Notes: generated from the sequence alone by a model not told the origin. 64,000 nucleotides of DNA from Rothia sp. (in: high G+C Gram-positive bacteria) (GCA_030529845.1 JAUMWB010000003.1:124001-188000); one strand, 5' to 3'; numbered from the stretch's first letter, positions 51,242 through 60,278 are shown. Numbers and translations: made by a program.

Positions 51242-53485
51242 ATGATTATCGAACGTAATATCACCCCCTACATCGTTTTCTCTGAGGACCCGGTGCTGAC
51301 TGCCCTACAGAAGATTTCTGCTAACGGGCAGCGCATTATTTTTCTGGTCAACGAATCTGGTGTGCTCAAGGGCTCCCTGTCCGACGGCGACTTCCGCCGC
51401 TGGCTGATTGCCAACCCCGCTGCCTCCCTTGAAACCAGTGCCCTTGAGGTGGCTAACCTGGGCGTCAAGACTGCCCCCATCGGTTCGGAACCGGCAGAGC
51501 TGCAGGGCGAATTCGCCAAGGGTATCAGCCTTCTTCCCCTGGTGGACGAGCGCGGCCACCTGGTTGCTATCGCCATGGACGAGCAGAACGTGCTGCGCAT
51601 TGGCCGCACCGAAATCACCGAAGACTCACCCTCCTTCATCATTGCCGAAATCGGTAACAACCACCAGGGCGACGTTGACTTGGCTAAGCGCCTGGTCGAC
51701 CTTGCTGTTGATACCGGGGCGGACGCTGTTAAGTTCCAGCTCCGTGACATGGATGCCCTCTACCGGCAGAAGGGCTCAAAGTCAGCCGGTGAAGACCTAG
51801 GTGTTCAGTACACCCTCGACCTGCTCTCCCGCTTCTCCTTTACCGTTGACCAGATGTATGAGGTCTTTGACCACGTCAAGCAGCACGATATGGACATCAT
51901 GTGCACCCCCTGGGACGGCCCCTCGGTCCAGGCTCTGGTCGACTACGGTATTCAGGGCCTCAAGGTCGCTTCAGCTGACCTAACCAACCATGACCTGCTC
52001 CGCGACATGGCTTCCCGCGGTCTGCCCATGCTGGTCTCCACCGGTATGAGCCGCGAAGAAGAGATCCGGGAGTCGGTTAATCTGCTGCGCTCCCTAGGTG
52101 CTTCCTACGCCCTGCTGCAGTGCCAGTCCACTTACCCAGCGCCCTTCAAGGACGTCAACCTGGCCTACATGGATCGTCTAGCTGACATCGGCCAGTGCCT
52201 GGTGGGCTACTCAGGCCACGAACGCGGCTACCACGTGCCCATCGCAGCGGTTGCCCGGGGTGCCAAGATTATTGAAAAGCACTTCACCGTCGATAAAACC
52301 CTTGAAGGTAACGACCATACCGTCTCCTTGCTGCCCGAGGAATTCAAGGCTATGGTTCAGCAGATCCGCGAGGTAGAGGAGTCGATCGGCACTTCTGCTC
52401 CCCGCGAGGTCTCCACCGGTGAGCTCATGAACCGCGTTAACCTTGCTAAGTCTCTGGTTGCTACCCGTACCATCGCTAAGGGCGAGGTCGTGACTGAGGC
52501 GGACGTCGAGGTCAAGTCACCCGGCCGCGGTCTGCAGCCTAACTACCTGCCCCAGCTGCTGGGCCGCACCATGCAGCGTGAGGTTGAGGCAGGATCCTTC
52601 TTCTTCGAGGGCGACCTGAAGGACGACCTCGTGACCCGCCGCGACTTCAAATTTGACCGCCCCTGGGGCCTGCCCGTCCGTTACCACGACTACAAGCCCC
52701 TCATTGAGGACGCCGAGCCTGACTTCCTGGAGTTCCACTTCTCCTACAAGGACCTTGAAGTCAACATCGATGAGGTCTTCGACCGTAAGCTCGACATGTC
52801 CTTTACCACCCACCTGCCCGACCTCTTCGCCGGTGACTTCCTGGTAGACCTGGCTTCCCGGAACCAGGAAATCTGGGAACGCTCCATTGCAGAGGTCCAG
52901 CGCACTATTGATATCACCCGTGACCTAACCCGATACTTCACCGTAGACGATGACCCGGTTATGGTTGTCACCATGGGTGGCTTCACCAAGGACGGCCACA
53001 TTGCCCCGTCCGCCCGTGCCGACAAGTACGAGCGTATCGGCGAGGCCCTGGCCAAGCTTGACACCTCGGGTGTGCGTATCGCTGCCCAGACCCTGCCTCC
53101 TTACCCCTGGCTCATGGGCGGTCAGCAGTACCACAATCTCTTCCTTGATCCCAAGGACACCGCTGACTTCTCCGACACCTACAACACCGCCCTCTGCTTG
53201 GACATCTCCCATACCATGCTGGCGGCCAACTTCCTCAAGATTCCTCTCTCCGAGGCCGTCGAGCTGCTGGCCCCCCGCTCCATCCACCTGCACCTGGTTG
53301 ACGGCATCGGCGTGGACGGCGAAGGCGTTCAGGTCGGTGAAGGCGACGTGGACTGGGCAGCTCTTGGCAAGCAGCTGCGGGAACTGACCCCCACGTCCTC
53401 CTTCATTCCCGAAATTTGGCAGGGCCACGTCAACAACGGCGAAGGCTTCTTCACCGCACTCGATAGGCTCGAAAAGTGGCTGTAA
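51242..53485 (+). CDS. neuB: Four-domain NeuB fusion: CBS pair, N-acylneuraminate synthase, SAF, TIM-barrel sugar isomerase
   Basis: 747 residues, about twice a normal NeuB. Residues about 5-120 form two CBS motifs. Residues 130-385 are the synthase barrel with IAEIGNNHQG, VKFQ, VASAD, QCQSTYPAP, GYSGHERG, IEKHFT and DHTVSL, the residues that bind PEP, metal and acyl-sugar, so this domain looks active. Residues about 400-462 are the SAF (antifreeze-like) lid. Residues 470-747 are an AP-endonuclease-2/xylose-isomerase barrel with likely metal ligands in EFHF, CLDISH, HLHLVDG and PEIWQGH. The last barrel may supply or edit the substrate sugar; this is inference. Overlaps the next gene by ten bases. 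Confidence 0.9.
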   Translation: MIIERNITPYIVFSEDPVLTALQKISANGQRIIFLVNESGVLKGSLSDGDFRRWLIANPAASLETSALEVANLGVKTAPIGSEPAELQGEFAKGISLLPLVDERGHLVAIAMDEQNVLRIGRTEITEDSPSFIIAEIGNNHQGDVDLAKRLVDLAVDTGADAVKFQLRDMDALYRQKGSKSAGEDLGVQYTLDLLSRFSFTVDQMYEVFDHVKQHDMDIMCTPWDGPSVQALVDYGIQGLKVASADLTNHDLLRDMASRGLPMLVSTGMSREEEIRESVNLLRSLGASYALLQCQSTYPAPFKDVNLAYMDRLADIGQCLVGYSGHERGYHVPIAAVARGAKIIEKHFTVDKTLEGNDHTVSLLPEEFKAMVQQIREVEESIGTSAPREVSTGELMNRVNLAKSLVATRTIAKGEVVTEADVEVKSPGRGLQPNYLPQLLGRTMQREVEAGSFFFEGDLKDDLVTRRDFKFDRPWGLPVRYHDYKPLIEDAEPDFLEFHFSYKDLEVNIDEVFDRKLDMSFTTHLPDLFAGDFLVDLASRNQEIWERSIAEVQRTIDITRDLTRYFTVDDDPVMVVTMGGFTKDGHIAPSARADKYERIGEALAKLDTSGVRIAAQTLPPYPWLMGGQQYHNLFLDPKDTADFSDTYNTALCLDISHTMLAANFLKIPLSEAVELLAPRSIHLHLVDGIGVDGEGVQVGEGDVDWAALGKQLRELTPTSSFIPEIWQGHVNNGEGFFTALDRLEKWL

Positions 53486-54603
53486 ACTCCAGCCAGCCGG
53501 TAGCACTGCATTGCGTACCGGTACCCGAATATGGCGGCGTAGCCCGGCACATCAGCGATCTCGCTGAGGCCGGGCTACCCGGCTATCACCTTGTAGTGCT
53601 CTGCCCCGCAGGCGCCCTCGCTGCTCGTCTTAAAGAGATGGGGGCGGACGTCCGCGAAGCCGATTTTGGTACGGGAACCGGATTCGCGGCGTCCTTACGT
53701 ACCCTTGATACCCTCATCGATGACCTTAAACCGGCCATCGTGCATTCTCACCTGGCTTATGCTGATGTTGTTGCGGCTGCCGCGGTGAACCTGCGGAAGG
53801 CCCGTAAACTAGTTCGCCGCGGAACCTACGTACCGACGCTGTTCACCACTGAGCACGGCATTGCCGGGGATGATGCGGTCTACCACGGCACCTCTTGGCG
53901 CTCGCTTTTGATGGAAACCGTGCACCGGGTGCGTCTGTGGAGAACCGACGGCAAGATTGCTGTGTCGCAGTCAACCGCTGACCAGATGAAGCGAAAGTGG
54001 GGCGCTCGTGGCGTCGAGGTGGTCTATAACGGAATCAATGCCGCTGAAACCCAGCAATCTGTTACCAGCCACCGTATCGAGGCAGAGGAAGGGGCGCTCC
54101 GCGTGCTGTCCCTAGCACGTTTAGCTCCAGAAAAAGGACTTGATATTTTGGTGGAGGCTTTTGCTCAGGTGCGTGAGCAGGTTCCGGGGGCTCATCTGGA
54201 AGTTGCCGGGGCAGGTGAACTGAAGGACGCCCTTACTCAACAGGTAGCTGAGCTAGGGCTTGAGGACTCAGTAAGTTTCCCTGGGTTTGTTAACCCCGTT
54301 GAGGCTATGGGCCGGGCGGACGTCTTGGTGCAGCTTTCTGTCTGGGAGAACTGCTCCTACACCCTGTTGGACGCTAAGGCCGCAGGCCTAGCTGTTGTCG
54401 CAACAGCTGTGGGCGGTAACCCGGAGATACTTGATGGCTCTGAGCTGGTGCCCTCGCTGAATCAGATGAAACGAGAAGTTGCTGTAGCTACTGTAGCCCA
54501 GAAGATTCTAACCTCCCGGCAAGATAGCTCTGAACCCATGAACTGGATCAGTAAGACTGGCATGGGGCAGGCAATAGCTGATCTCTACCGGAAGGTAGGC
54601 TGA
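53476..54603 (+). CDS. Glycosyltransferase family 4
   Basis: 375 residues from GTG 53476, inside the neuB end. N-terminal PVPEYGGVARHISDLAEAGL is the acceptor-side loop; LRVLSLARLAPEKGLDILVEAF, DSVSFPGFVNPVEAMGRADVLVQLSVWENCSYTLLDAKAAGLAVVATAVGGNPEIL is the donor-side region, with E-x7-type positions degraded (NCSYTLLDA). Cytosolic, membrane-associated by family. Sugar and linkage unknown. Confidence 0.87.
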   Translation: MAVNSSQPVALHCVPVPEYGGVARHISDLAEAGLPGYHLVVLCPAGALAARLKEMGADVREADFGTGTGFAASLRTLDTLIDDLKPAIVHSHLAYADVVAAAAVNLRKARKLVRRGTYVPTLFTTEHGIAGDDAVYHGTSWRSLLMETVHRVRLWRTDGKIAVSQSTADQMKRKWGARGVEVVYNGINAAETQQSVTSHRIEAEEGALRVLSLARLAPEKGLDILVEAFAQVREQVPGAHLEVAGAGELKDALTQQVAELGLEDSVSFPGFVNPVEAMGRADVLVQLSVWENCSYTLLDAKAAGLAVVATAVGGNPEILDGSELVPSLNQMKREVAVATVAQKILTSRQDSSEPMNWISKTGMGQAIADLYRKVG

Positions 54604-54605
54604 AT

Positions 54606-55853
54606 ATGTCGCTGATTGGGGTATCAGACCAGGGCAAGCTCACTATGGGCGACCGGACCCTGGGGGAGCTAGCCCGTGAAGCCGGTGATAGGGCCAAGAT
54701 CCAGGCATCACAAATCCGTCTGCCGGAGTTCCTGCTCTTTGCTTCACTGATTTATGGGCAGCATGTACCGGGACTCGGTTTACCTTTTAACCAGCTCATG
54801 ATTTTTATCATCCTTGGCTACGCCCTGACCCGCAAAGCGGTCTTTGAGCTGGGTAAGTGGTCCAAGGTTTTTGCCTTCCTTGGCCTTTTGCTGGCCTACG
54901 TTGCGGTGGTATCAGCCTTTGCTGACCCCAGTGAGTATGCAGCTGACTGGACAAGACGCCTGCTACGTCTTCTTGCCACTACTGTACTTATCTACGTGAT
55001 AGCTGTAGGGCAGATTCACTTAAGATCGGCTATCTTGGGTTACTCGACCGCCCTTCTCGTTAATGCTGGATTATTTTTTGCAGGTCTTGCACCTGACAGC
55101 TATGGGGGGTATCTGACCGGCTATCTGCTGGATAAAAACTATGCGGGCCTGGTCCATGCACTCTTTGCCCTCCTGATCATGACTGCTCTAGTTAAGCGAT
55201 GGCAGCAGGTAGTGGTGCTGGTTATAGCCTGCTTCTTGCTTTGGGAGACTGGATCTCGGACCTCGCTGGCTGCCCTGCTTTTTGCCTATCTCTGGATTCT
55301 GCTTGCCCCGCGCCTAGTCCCCATGGGTAAAGTTGCCCTGCTGGGAATCTTCTGGTGGGTCATCGGCTTTATCACGGATGACTTCGCCGATGCTTCAGTA
55401 TTTGGTGATCGAACCGGCACAGATGCTCTACGAGCCCGTATTGACGAAATGTCTTGGGCTAAGGTGCAGCAAACAGGTTTCTTTGGTCAAGGGCTGGGTG
55501 AGGCCTACGTCTACGATGGTATTCAGGAACGCACCTGGTTCTTTCATAACTCCTACTGGGCAGCCTTCGTCGAGGGGGGATGGATTTGGGCCCTGGGCCT
55601 GGTTGCTGTAACCCTGTTTGTCGCTGTTCAGCCCCTGACCACGGGAAAGAACCAGACCATCTACCAGGTGATTGGCCAGGGATTGGGGATTGCCCTCCTG
55701 ATATGCTCCCTACGTCTCGGGGAGGTCTTTTACACTACCCCCTGGGCTATATGTATGGGGTATGTCATAAGAAGCTGGGTTGTGACGCGTTACGAGAACC
55801 AATCCATCAGGCTCTTTGGGTACGACAAAGAATTAGCTGAGCGGAAAATATAA
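54606..55853 (+). CDS. O-antigen ligase/polymerase-like membrane protein (Wzy/WaaL type)
   Basis: 415 residues with about ten membrane helices and a large extracytoplasmic loop between about residues 255 and 320 (FADASVFGDRTGTDALRARIDEM...FHNSYWAAFVEGG). WETGSRTSLAALLFAYLW matches the SRTG-type motif and the loop histidine (FHNSYW) the Wzy_C/O-antigen ligase family. It would polymerise lipid-linked repeat units outside the membrane. This is the only polymerase candidate in the window. Two bases after the previous stop. Confidence 0.88.
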   Translation: MSLIGVSDQGKLTMGDRTLGELAREAGDRAKIQASQIRLPEFLLFASLIYGQHVPGLGLPFNQLMIFIILGYALTRKAVFELGKWSKVFAFLGLLLAYVAVVSAFADPSEYAADWTRRLLRLLATTVLIYVIAVGQIHLRSAILGYSTALLVNAGLFFAGLAPDSYGGYLTGYLLDKNYAGLVHALFALLIMTALVKRWQQVVVLVIACFLLWETGSRTSLAALLFAYLWILLAPRLVPMGKVALLGIFWWVIGFITDDFADASVFGDRTGTDALRARIDEMSWAKVQQTGFFGQGLGEAYVYDGIQERTWFFHNSYWAAFVEGGWIWALGLVAVTLFVAVQPLTTGKNQTIYQVIGQGLGIALLICSLRLGEVFYTTPWAICMGYVIRSWVVTRYENQSIRLFGYDKELAERKI

Positions 55854-55858
55854 GACAG

Positions 55859-56905
55859 ATGGAACTTTACATCGCCTCCAACAATGGGGAAATCGGTGGG
55901 GGAGAGGTTATGCTTCTCCACCTAGCCCGCGCTGCCAGGTCACTGGGTCATCAGATCACCGTTATTGGCCCTGCCCAGCCAGCAGAGCTGATAGAAGCTG
56001 CCCGGGATGAGGGTTTTTCAACCATCACTATTCCTGCCCAGAACCGTAAGGTCTACATGGCAGGCCTAGGCCTTTGGCGTACCCGGAACAGGGAGAAACT
56101 GCTCTGGTGCAATGGCCTCCTGCCGTCCCTAGCTACTGCAGGAGATAAAAATAGGATAGTGCACCTCCACCAGCTCCCCAGCGGCTTACAAGGCTATGCA
56201 CTGAAGCTTGCACGATGGGGAGCCGCCAAGGTTCTTGTGCCAAGCCACTATGTGGCTGCTCGGGTTAAAGACAGCCTTGCCTTTGAGAATTGGGTTGCTG
56301 AGCTTCCTCGAACTGCTCGGCTTCAAACCGATCAGAAGCAGATTAGGCTAGGTTTTCTAGGCCGCCCCTCCCTCATTAAGGGAACCCACACGCTTGCCCG
56401 CGCCGTAGAGATACTCAACAATAGAGGCGGATATCGGGTTCAGCTGGTCATTGGTGGGGAGGCAAAATTTATTGACCAGAAGAGTTCTCACCAGGTTGAG
56501 GAATCCCTGAGCAAACTGGGCAAGGACGTTATCCTCCTAGGCTGGGTTGAACCTGAAGTACTCTTTGCACAAACCGATATTCTGGTGGTTCCGTCAGAGG
56601 TCGAGGAATCCTTTGGATTGGTTGCTGCTGAAGCTATGAGTGCCCAGCAGCCCCTCATTATTTCACATGCCGGTGCCCTACCTGAAGTACTAGGGGAAGA
56701 TTACCCCTGGGTATTCTCCCCAGGCAGTGTTGAAGAACTTGTTCAGAAGATAACAGAGCTTCTTGACCACCGGAGAAATAATGTAGAAGCCTTCGAAGCC
56801 CAACTCTCATCTGCCTACTGGCGTTGGTATGAGAACTACTCCCCAGAAGCCGGTCGGGAACGTCTCCGTCTGCTATTAGAACCGTTTGAAAGAAGTCAGG
56901 CATAA
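55859..56905 (+). CDS. Glycosyltransferase family 4
   Basis: 348 residues. N-terminal NNGEIGGGEVMLLHLARAARSLGH is the G-G-G-E acceptor loop; RLGFLGRPSLIKGTHTLARAVEIL, VILLGWVEPEVLFAQTDILVVPSEVEESFGLVAAEAMSAQQPLIISHAGALPEVLG gives the complete EX7E motif (EESFGLVAAE), so this member looks catalytically competent. Five bases from the polymerase gene. Sugar unknown. Confidence 0.9.
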   Translation: MELYIASNNGEIGGGEVMLLHLARAARSLGHQITVIGPAQPAELIEAARDEGFSTITIPAQNRKVYMAGLGLWRTRNREKLLWCNGLLPSLATAGDKNRIVHLHQLPSGLQGYALKLARWGAAKVLVPSHYVAARVKDSLAFENWVAELPRTARLQTDQKQIRLGFLGRPSLIKGTHTLARAVEILNNRGGYRVQLVIGGEAKFIDQKSSHQVEESLSKLGKDVILLGWVEPEVLFAQTDILVVPSEVEESFGLVAAEAMSAQQPLIISHAGALPEVLGEDYPWVFSPGSVEELVQKITELLDHRRNNVEAFEAQLSSAYWRWYENYSPEAGRERLRLLLEPFERSQA

Positions 56906-56906
56906 T

Positions 56907-57851
56907 ATGAGCACCTATTCGGCAGCCGTTATTATCCCTACCAGGGGCGGGGCTGCTAAACTGCACTACCCCCTTGATGCTCTAGAGCAGCAAACTGAAA
57001 AGGACTTTCAGGTCATCGTCGTGATTGACGGCGATATTGATAACTCTCGGGCTCTAGTCCAGTCCTACATTGACCGTGGCAGGCTAAACCTCTCAATGAT
57101 TGTCTTTGAAGAAAATCAGGGCCGGGTGGCTGCCCTCAACGCCGGGCACAGGGCTGCCGATGCTCGTGTGCTCATAAGATGCGACGATGATTTAGAGCCA
57201 GCCCCCAATTACGTTCAGCAACACCTGAGCCACCACGGGGAGGGGAAGAAAACCGGCGTTATCGGTATTTATAAGAACGTTTTTCCTGATACTACCTATG
57301 CTCGGGTCTACGGCCGTTTCCGCGATAATAAGTTTAGGGGGGACGCCTACAAAACCCCTCGTGATAAACAGTGGATCTACTGGGCAGGTAACGTTTCTCT
57401 AAGCAAAGACCTTTACCAAGAGCTAGGTGGCTACGATGACAGCTACCGGCTCTATGGATGGGAAGACGTAGATATGGGGTACATGGTGCATAAGGCTGGC
57501 GCCGAAATCATCGTTGACCCTGAACTGGCAACCTTCCACTATGTCGCGGCAACTACCACCGCTATGCGAGCTAAAAGGGCTCTTTACTCGGGGGCTGCCC
57601 GAAATATCTTCACTCAAAAGCACAGTGCCCACAGCCTTCCCTCTCCCCGGCCTTCGGGAGTCTGGGGCCTTGCCGTCCGATCTCTAGCTCAGGTGAGTAC
57701 AGAAACTAGCCTAAAATTTATGGGTAATGCTGTTGATTTAGTAGCGGAAAGAATTCCTGCTTTTGTAGCAGAAAAGCTGATTTCCTTAATCGTAGAGGCA
57801 GCAAGCTACTCGGGGATCACCCACCCTGAACGCGCACAGAAAACCTTCTAG
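56907..57851 (+). CDS. Glycosyltransferase family 2
   Basis: 314 residues from ATG 56907, two bases after the previous stop codon. GT-A fold: AAVIIPTRGGAAKLHYPLDALEQQ, VIVVIDGDIDNS, RVLIRCDDDLEPAPNYV (D-D-D metal site), YWAGNVSLSKDLYQELGGYDDSYRLYGWEDVDMGYMV with the WED base motif typical of galactosyl/chondroitin-type GT2 C-terminal domains. The tail of about 60 residues is amphipathic. Part of the same operon. Confidence 0.9.
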   Translation: MSTYSAAVIIPTRGGAAKLHYPLDALEQQTEKDFQVIVVIDGDIDNSRALVQSYIDRGRLNLSMIVFEENQGRVAALNAGHRAADARVLIRCDDDLEPAPNYVQQHLSHHGEGKKTGVIGIYKNVFPDTTYARVYGRFRDNKFRGDAYKTPRDKQWIYWAGNVSLSKDLYQELGGYDDSYRLYGWEDVDMGYMVHKAGAEIIVDPELATFHYVAATTTAMRAKRALYSGAARNIFTQKHSAHSLPSPRPSGVWGLAVRSLAQVSTETSLKFMGNAVDLVAERIPAFVAEKLISLIVEAASYSGITHPERAQKTF

Positions 57852-57868
57852 CCGAAAGAGTCGACGTC

Positions 57869-59002
57869 ATGACCTCCACCGCTACCAGCCCAGAGCAAAC
57901 AGAATCAACTACCGTCCCTCTCGCTATTGCCCACGACTACCTCACCCAGCGAGGGGGCGCTGAACGCGTGGTCCTTGCCCTGCACAAGGCCTTCCCCGAC
58001 GCACCTATCTATACCACCCTCTACGATCCAGAGGGAACCTACCCAGAATTTAAAAACTGCAGGGTCATTACTTCACCCCTCAACAGGATTCCCCTCTTCC
58101 ACAAAGACCACCGCCTGGCCTTGCCCTTCCTGCCCTATTTCTCGAGCAAGCTCAAGGTAAAAGCTGAAAAGGCTCTTGTCTCCACTACCGGCTGGGCACA
58201 CGGCTTTGACCTGCCCCAAGAGAGCCTAATCTACTGTCACTCACCGGCTCGCTGGGTTTACCTCACCGACCAGTACATCGGGAACCGCATTAACAGAAAT
58301 ATTGCCAGGGCCTTCAAAATGATGCGGCCCTTCCTCCGCCGCTGGGACCGCGCCGCTGCTAGCCGTCACCCCCACTATGTAGCTAATTCCTCTACTATTC
58401 AGCAGCGCATCTTCGATGTCTACGGTAAACGGGTCAATATCATCTTCCCTCCCTACTCAATCAGCGAGCAGGGAGCACAGGAGAGTATCCCCGGCCTGGA
58501 AACCTTTATAGAAGAGGGCTACTTCCTGATCGTATCCCGCCTACTGCCTTACAAGAATGTGCAGTATGCGGTTGAGGCCTTTGCCGGTCTTAGCCAGAAA
58601 CTATTGGTGATCGGGGCAGGTCCTATGAAAGAAGAGCTAGAAGCTCTAGCTAGCGGCAATGTAGCTTTTGCTTCAAATCTCTCAGATGAGCAAATGCAGT
58701 ATGCCTACGCCCATGCCAAAGCCCTGCTCGCTGTTTCCCACGAAGATTTCGGTATCACTCCACTTGAGGGCGGTGCCTTCGGTAAACCTACCATTGCCCT
58801 CCAAGCCGGGGGGTTTATGGACACTATTGTCGATGGCGTCACCGGAATCTTTATCAAGACTCCCAGCGCCAGTGATATCAGAACAGCTGTAGAGAACTTT
58901 GACGCAGAGCTGTTCTCAGCACAAAGGATCAGGGAACACGTTCAGCAGTTCAACGAAGAGCGCTTTATCCAAGAGATTAAAGATCAGATTCAAAAGCTCT
59001 AA
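57869..59002 (+). CDS. Glycosyltransferase family 4, WbaZ-like
   Basis: 377 residues. The N-terminal half has AIAHDYLTQRGGAERVVLAL and LIYCHSPARWVYLTDQYIGN, which are marks of the WbaZ-type (mannosyltransferase) branch; ISRLLPYKN-like VSRLLPYKNVQYAVEAF and HEDFGITPLEGGAFGKPTIAL give the EX7E motif. Last gene of the + strand series; about 40 bp separate it from the convergent PqqD-like gene. No classical terminator was found in that gap. Confidence 0.88.
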   Translation: MTSTATSPEQTESTTVPLAIAHDYLTQRGGAERVVLALHKAFPDAPIYTTLYDPEGTYPEFKNCRVITSPLNRIPLFHKDHRLALPFLPYFSSKLKVKAEKALVSTTGWAHGFDLPQESLIYCHSPARWVYLTDQYIGNRINRNIARAFKMMRPFLRRWDRAAASRHPHYVANSSTIQQRIFDVYGKRVNIIFPPYSISEQGAQESIPGLETFIEEGYFLIVSRLLPYKNVQYAVEAFAGLSQKLLVIGAGPMKEELEALASGNVAFASNLSDEQMQYAYAHAKALLAVSHEDFGITPLEGGAFGKPTIALQAGGFMDTIVDGVTGIFIKTPSASDIRTAVENFDAELFSAQRIREHVQQFNEERFIQEIKDQIQKL

Positions 59003-59041
59003 AACACCTGAATTAGGGCGGCGGGGTAGGGGAGCTAACTA

Positions 59042-59350
59042 CTAGCTTTCTTGCCCCGCCGATTCCTTTACCTCTACAAGTCCCTGAGCTTCAAGTGAGC
59101 TGAGAAAGCCGATGACGCTTGCTGCCACAGTATCGTGGGAGACCTGGTAGATATCGGTAATCTCAGCAATCAGGTCTTCTGAGTTAATAGGGGTCTCAAG
59201 AATCTCCCATATGACGGCGCTAGGGCCGTGCAGAACCGCAATTTCTGAGGTTTTAAGGTTAGCCACATACGAAGCATCATCGGGTGATATCGTGCTATCG
59301 ACCCCCATGATAAAGGCTGTGTGGGGGGCTCGTCTGTATTCAATACTCAT
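59042..59350 (-). CDS. PqqD-like protein
   Basis: 102 residues from ATG 59350, which lies inside the end of the nucleotidyltransferase gene (11-bp overlap). The winged-helix-like PqqD pattern is readable: an N-terminal YRRAPHTAFI strand, VANLKTSEIAVLHGPSAVIWEIL (the hallmark L-N-x-x-g..iW-L), then TISAEI-like EDLIAEITDIYQVSHDTVAASVIGFLSSLEAQGLVEV. PqqD proteins normally present a precursor peptide to a radical-SAM or other modifying enzyme, but none is seen here; related PqqD-like proteins also occur in exopolysaccharide loci with HPr-kinase-like proteins. Role unknown. Confidence 0.78.
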   Translation of the reverse strand: MSIEYRRAPHTAFIMGVDSTISPDDASYVANLKTSEIAVLHGPSAVIWEILETPINSEDLIAEITDIYQVSHDTVAASVIGFLSSLEAQGLVEVKESAGQES

Positions 59351-60206
59351 GACTTTTTCTCCCAATCTTGGTGAGGAGCTGGCTGAAACGGCTGAAGAAT
59401 TTCTCCCGCACTTCAGCCTTGCTGGGGGCATGCCCTAGCTCCATAGCAAGGTGGTCTTTATTAACCAGGAGGATGCTCAAAGCGACCTTGACCTTTGCCC
59501 CCAGGCCCTGTGCATGTTGAAAGCGGGCTCGCCAGCGTAGATGGTTTGGAGTATCTTCTGAGACCGATTTCCATAAGAGATAGTCGGGGTGGCGGGAAAA
59601 TTCTTCGAGTTTTCCTAGGGCCGCTGCATAGGCCAGGTCTGCCTGTAGTTCAGGAACCCGTGCCTGCATGACTTCCCAGTCTTGGGGGGAGAGGGTTTCT
59701 TTCAGGTAGGCAATATCTGAATTGCGCTCTGCAATAGATCGGGCCCCGTGCACGACAACGGTGATACGGGAATCGGTGAGGGAGGGGAGATTGCAGGGGT
59801 AGTTGGCGATGAGCTTTGTTCTGCGCTCTTTCCAGAGAGTGTCGAAGGCTGAGCCATCTGCTGGCCCTAGGCCGGGGAAGTAGCGGTGTATATCAGCCAG
59901 TCCCCAGGCCCCGTGGTAGAGGGTCATGGCGTGTTCAAAGATTGAGCCGGTTTCAAAGTGGGCTAGGATTTCCCAGCCGTCGGCGAGAGCAAGTTCAACC
60001 AGCTGATCGACCTGGCTTGGGCGAATAAGCAGGTCTACGTCGGTGCTGGTACGGCCTGGCCGGTAGATTTCTTGGGCAAAGGCGTAGCCCTTAACGTGGA
60101 GAATGTCTAGATGGTGGGTTAGCGCCAGATGCTGGAAGTAGGCATGAGACAGCTGGATTCTAAGAGCAAGAGGAATATCTTGGGGTTGTGAAACTGAAGC
60201 GGTCAT
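59340..60206 (-). CDS. Nucleotidyltransferase-fold protein (PF14907/NTP_transf_5-like)
   Basis: 288 residues. LHVKGYAFAQEIYRPGRTSTDVDLLI contains the K-G...S-x-D-x-D core of Pol-beta-type nucleotidyltransferases (NTP_transf_5 family), and HAMTLYHGAWGLADIHRYFPGL adds the conserved D-x-H. The rest is helical. Family members occur in capsule and exopolysaccharide clusters, frequently beside PqqD-like genes, with no firm biochemical role. It is translationally coupled to the PqqD-like gene. Whether it transfers a nucleotide, phosphate or nothing is unknown. Confidence 0.78.
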   Translation of the reverse strand: MTASVSQPQDIPLALRIQLSHAYFQHLALTHHLDILHVKGYAFAQEIYRPGRTSTDVDLLIRPSQVDQLVELALADGWEILAHFETGSIFEHAMTLYHGAWGLADIHRYFPGLGPADGSAFDTLWKERRTKLIANYPCNLPSLTDSRITVVVHGARSIAERNSDIAYLKETLSPQDWEVMQARVPELQADLAYAAALGKLEEFSRHPDYLLWKSVSEDTPNHLRWRARFQHAQGLGAKVKVALSILLVNKDHLAMELGHAPSKAEVREKFFSRFSQLLTKIGRKSHEY

Positions 60207-60241
60207 AGTGCCTATCGAGGGGGGTAGGGGTAAAAGATAAG

Positions 60242-60278
60242 GTATGCCAGCCCTGCCTCAAAGGCAGAGCCGGCATAC
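60242..60278 (-). terminator. Terminator directly after the wzc-like gene
   Basis: GTATGCC (60242-60248) pairs with GGCATAC (60272-60278) and a CCTGCCT/AGGCAG stem forms inside. On the minus strand it follows the stop codon by one base and runs into CTTATCTTTTA. Confidence 0.78.

Noticed and set aside
53641-53652. GCGGACGTCCGC palindrome as an operator
   Set aside because: Lies within a coding region in frame with Ala-Asp-Val-Arg and is better explained as one copy of the repeated word.
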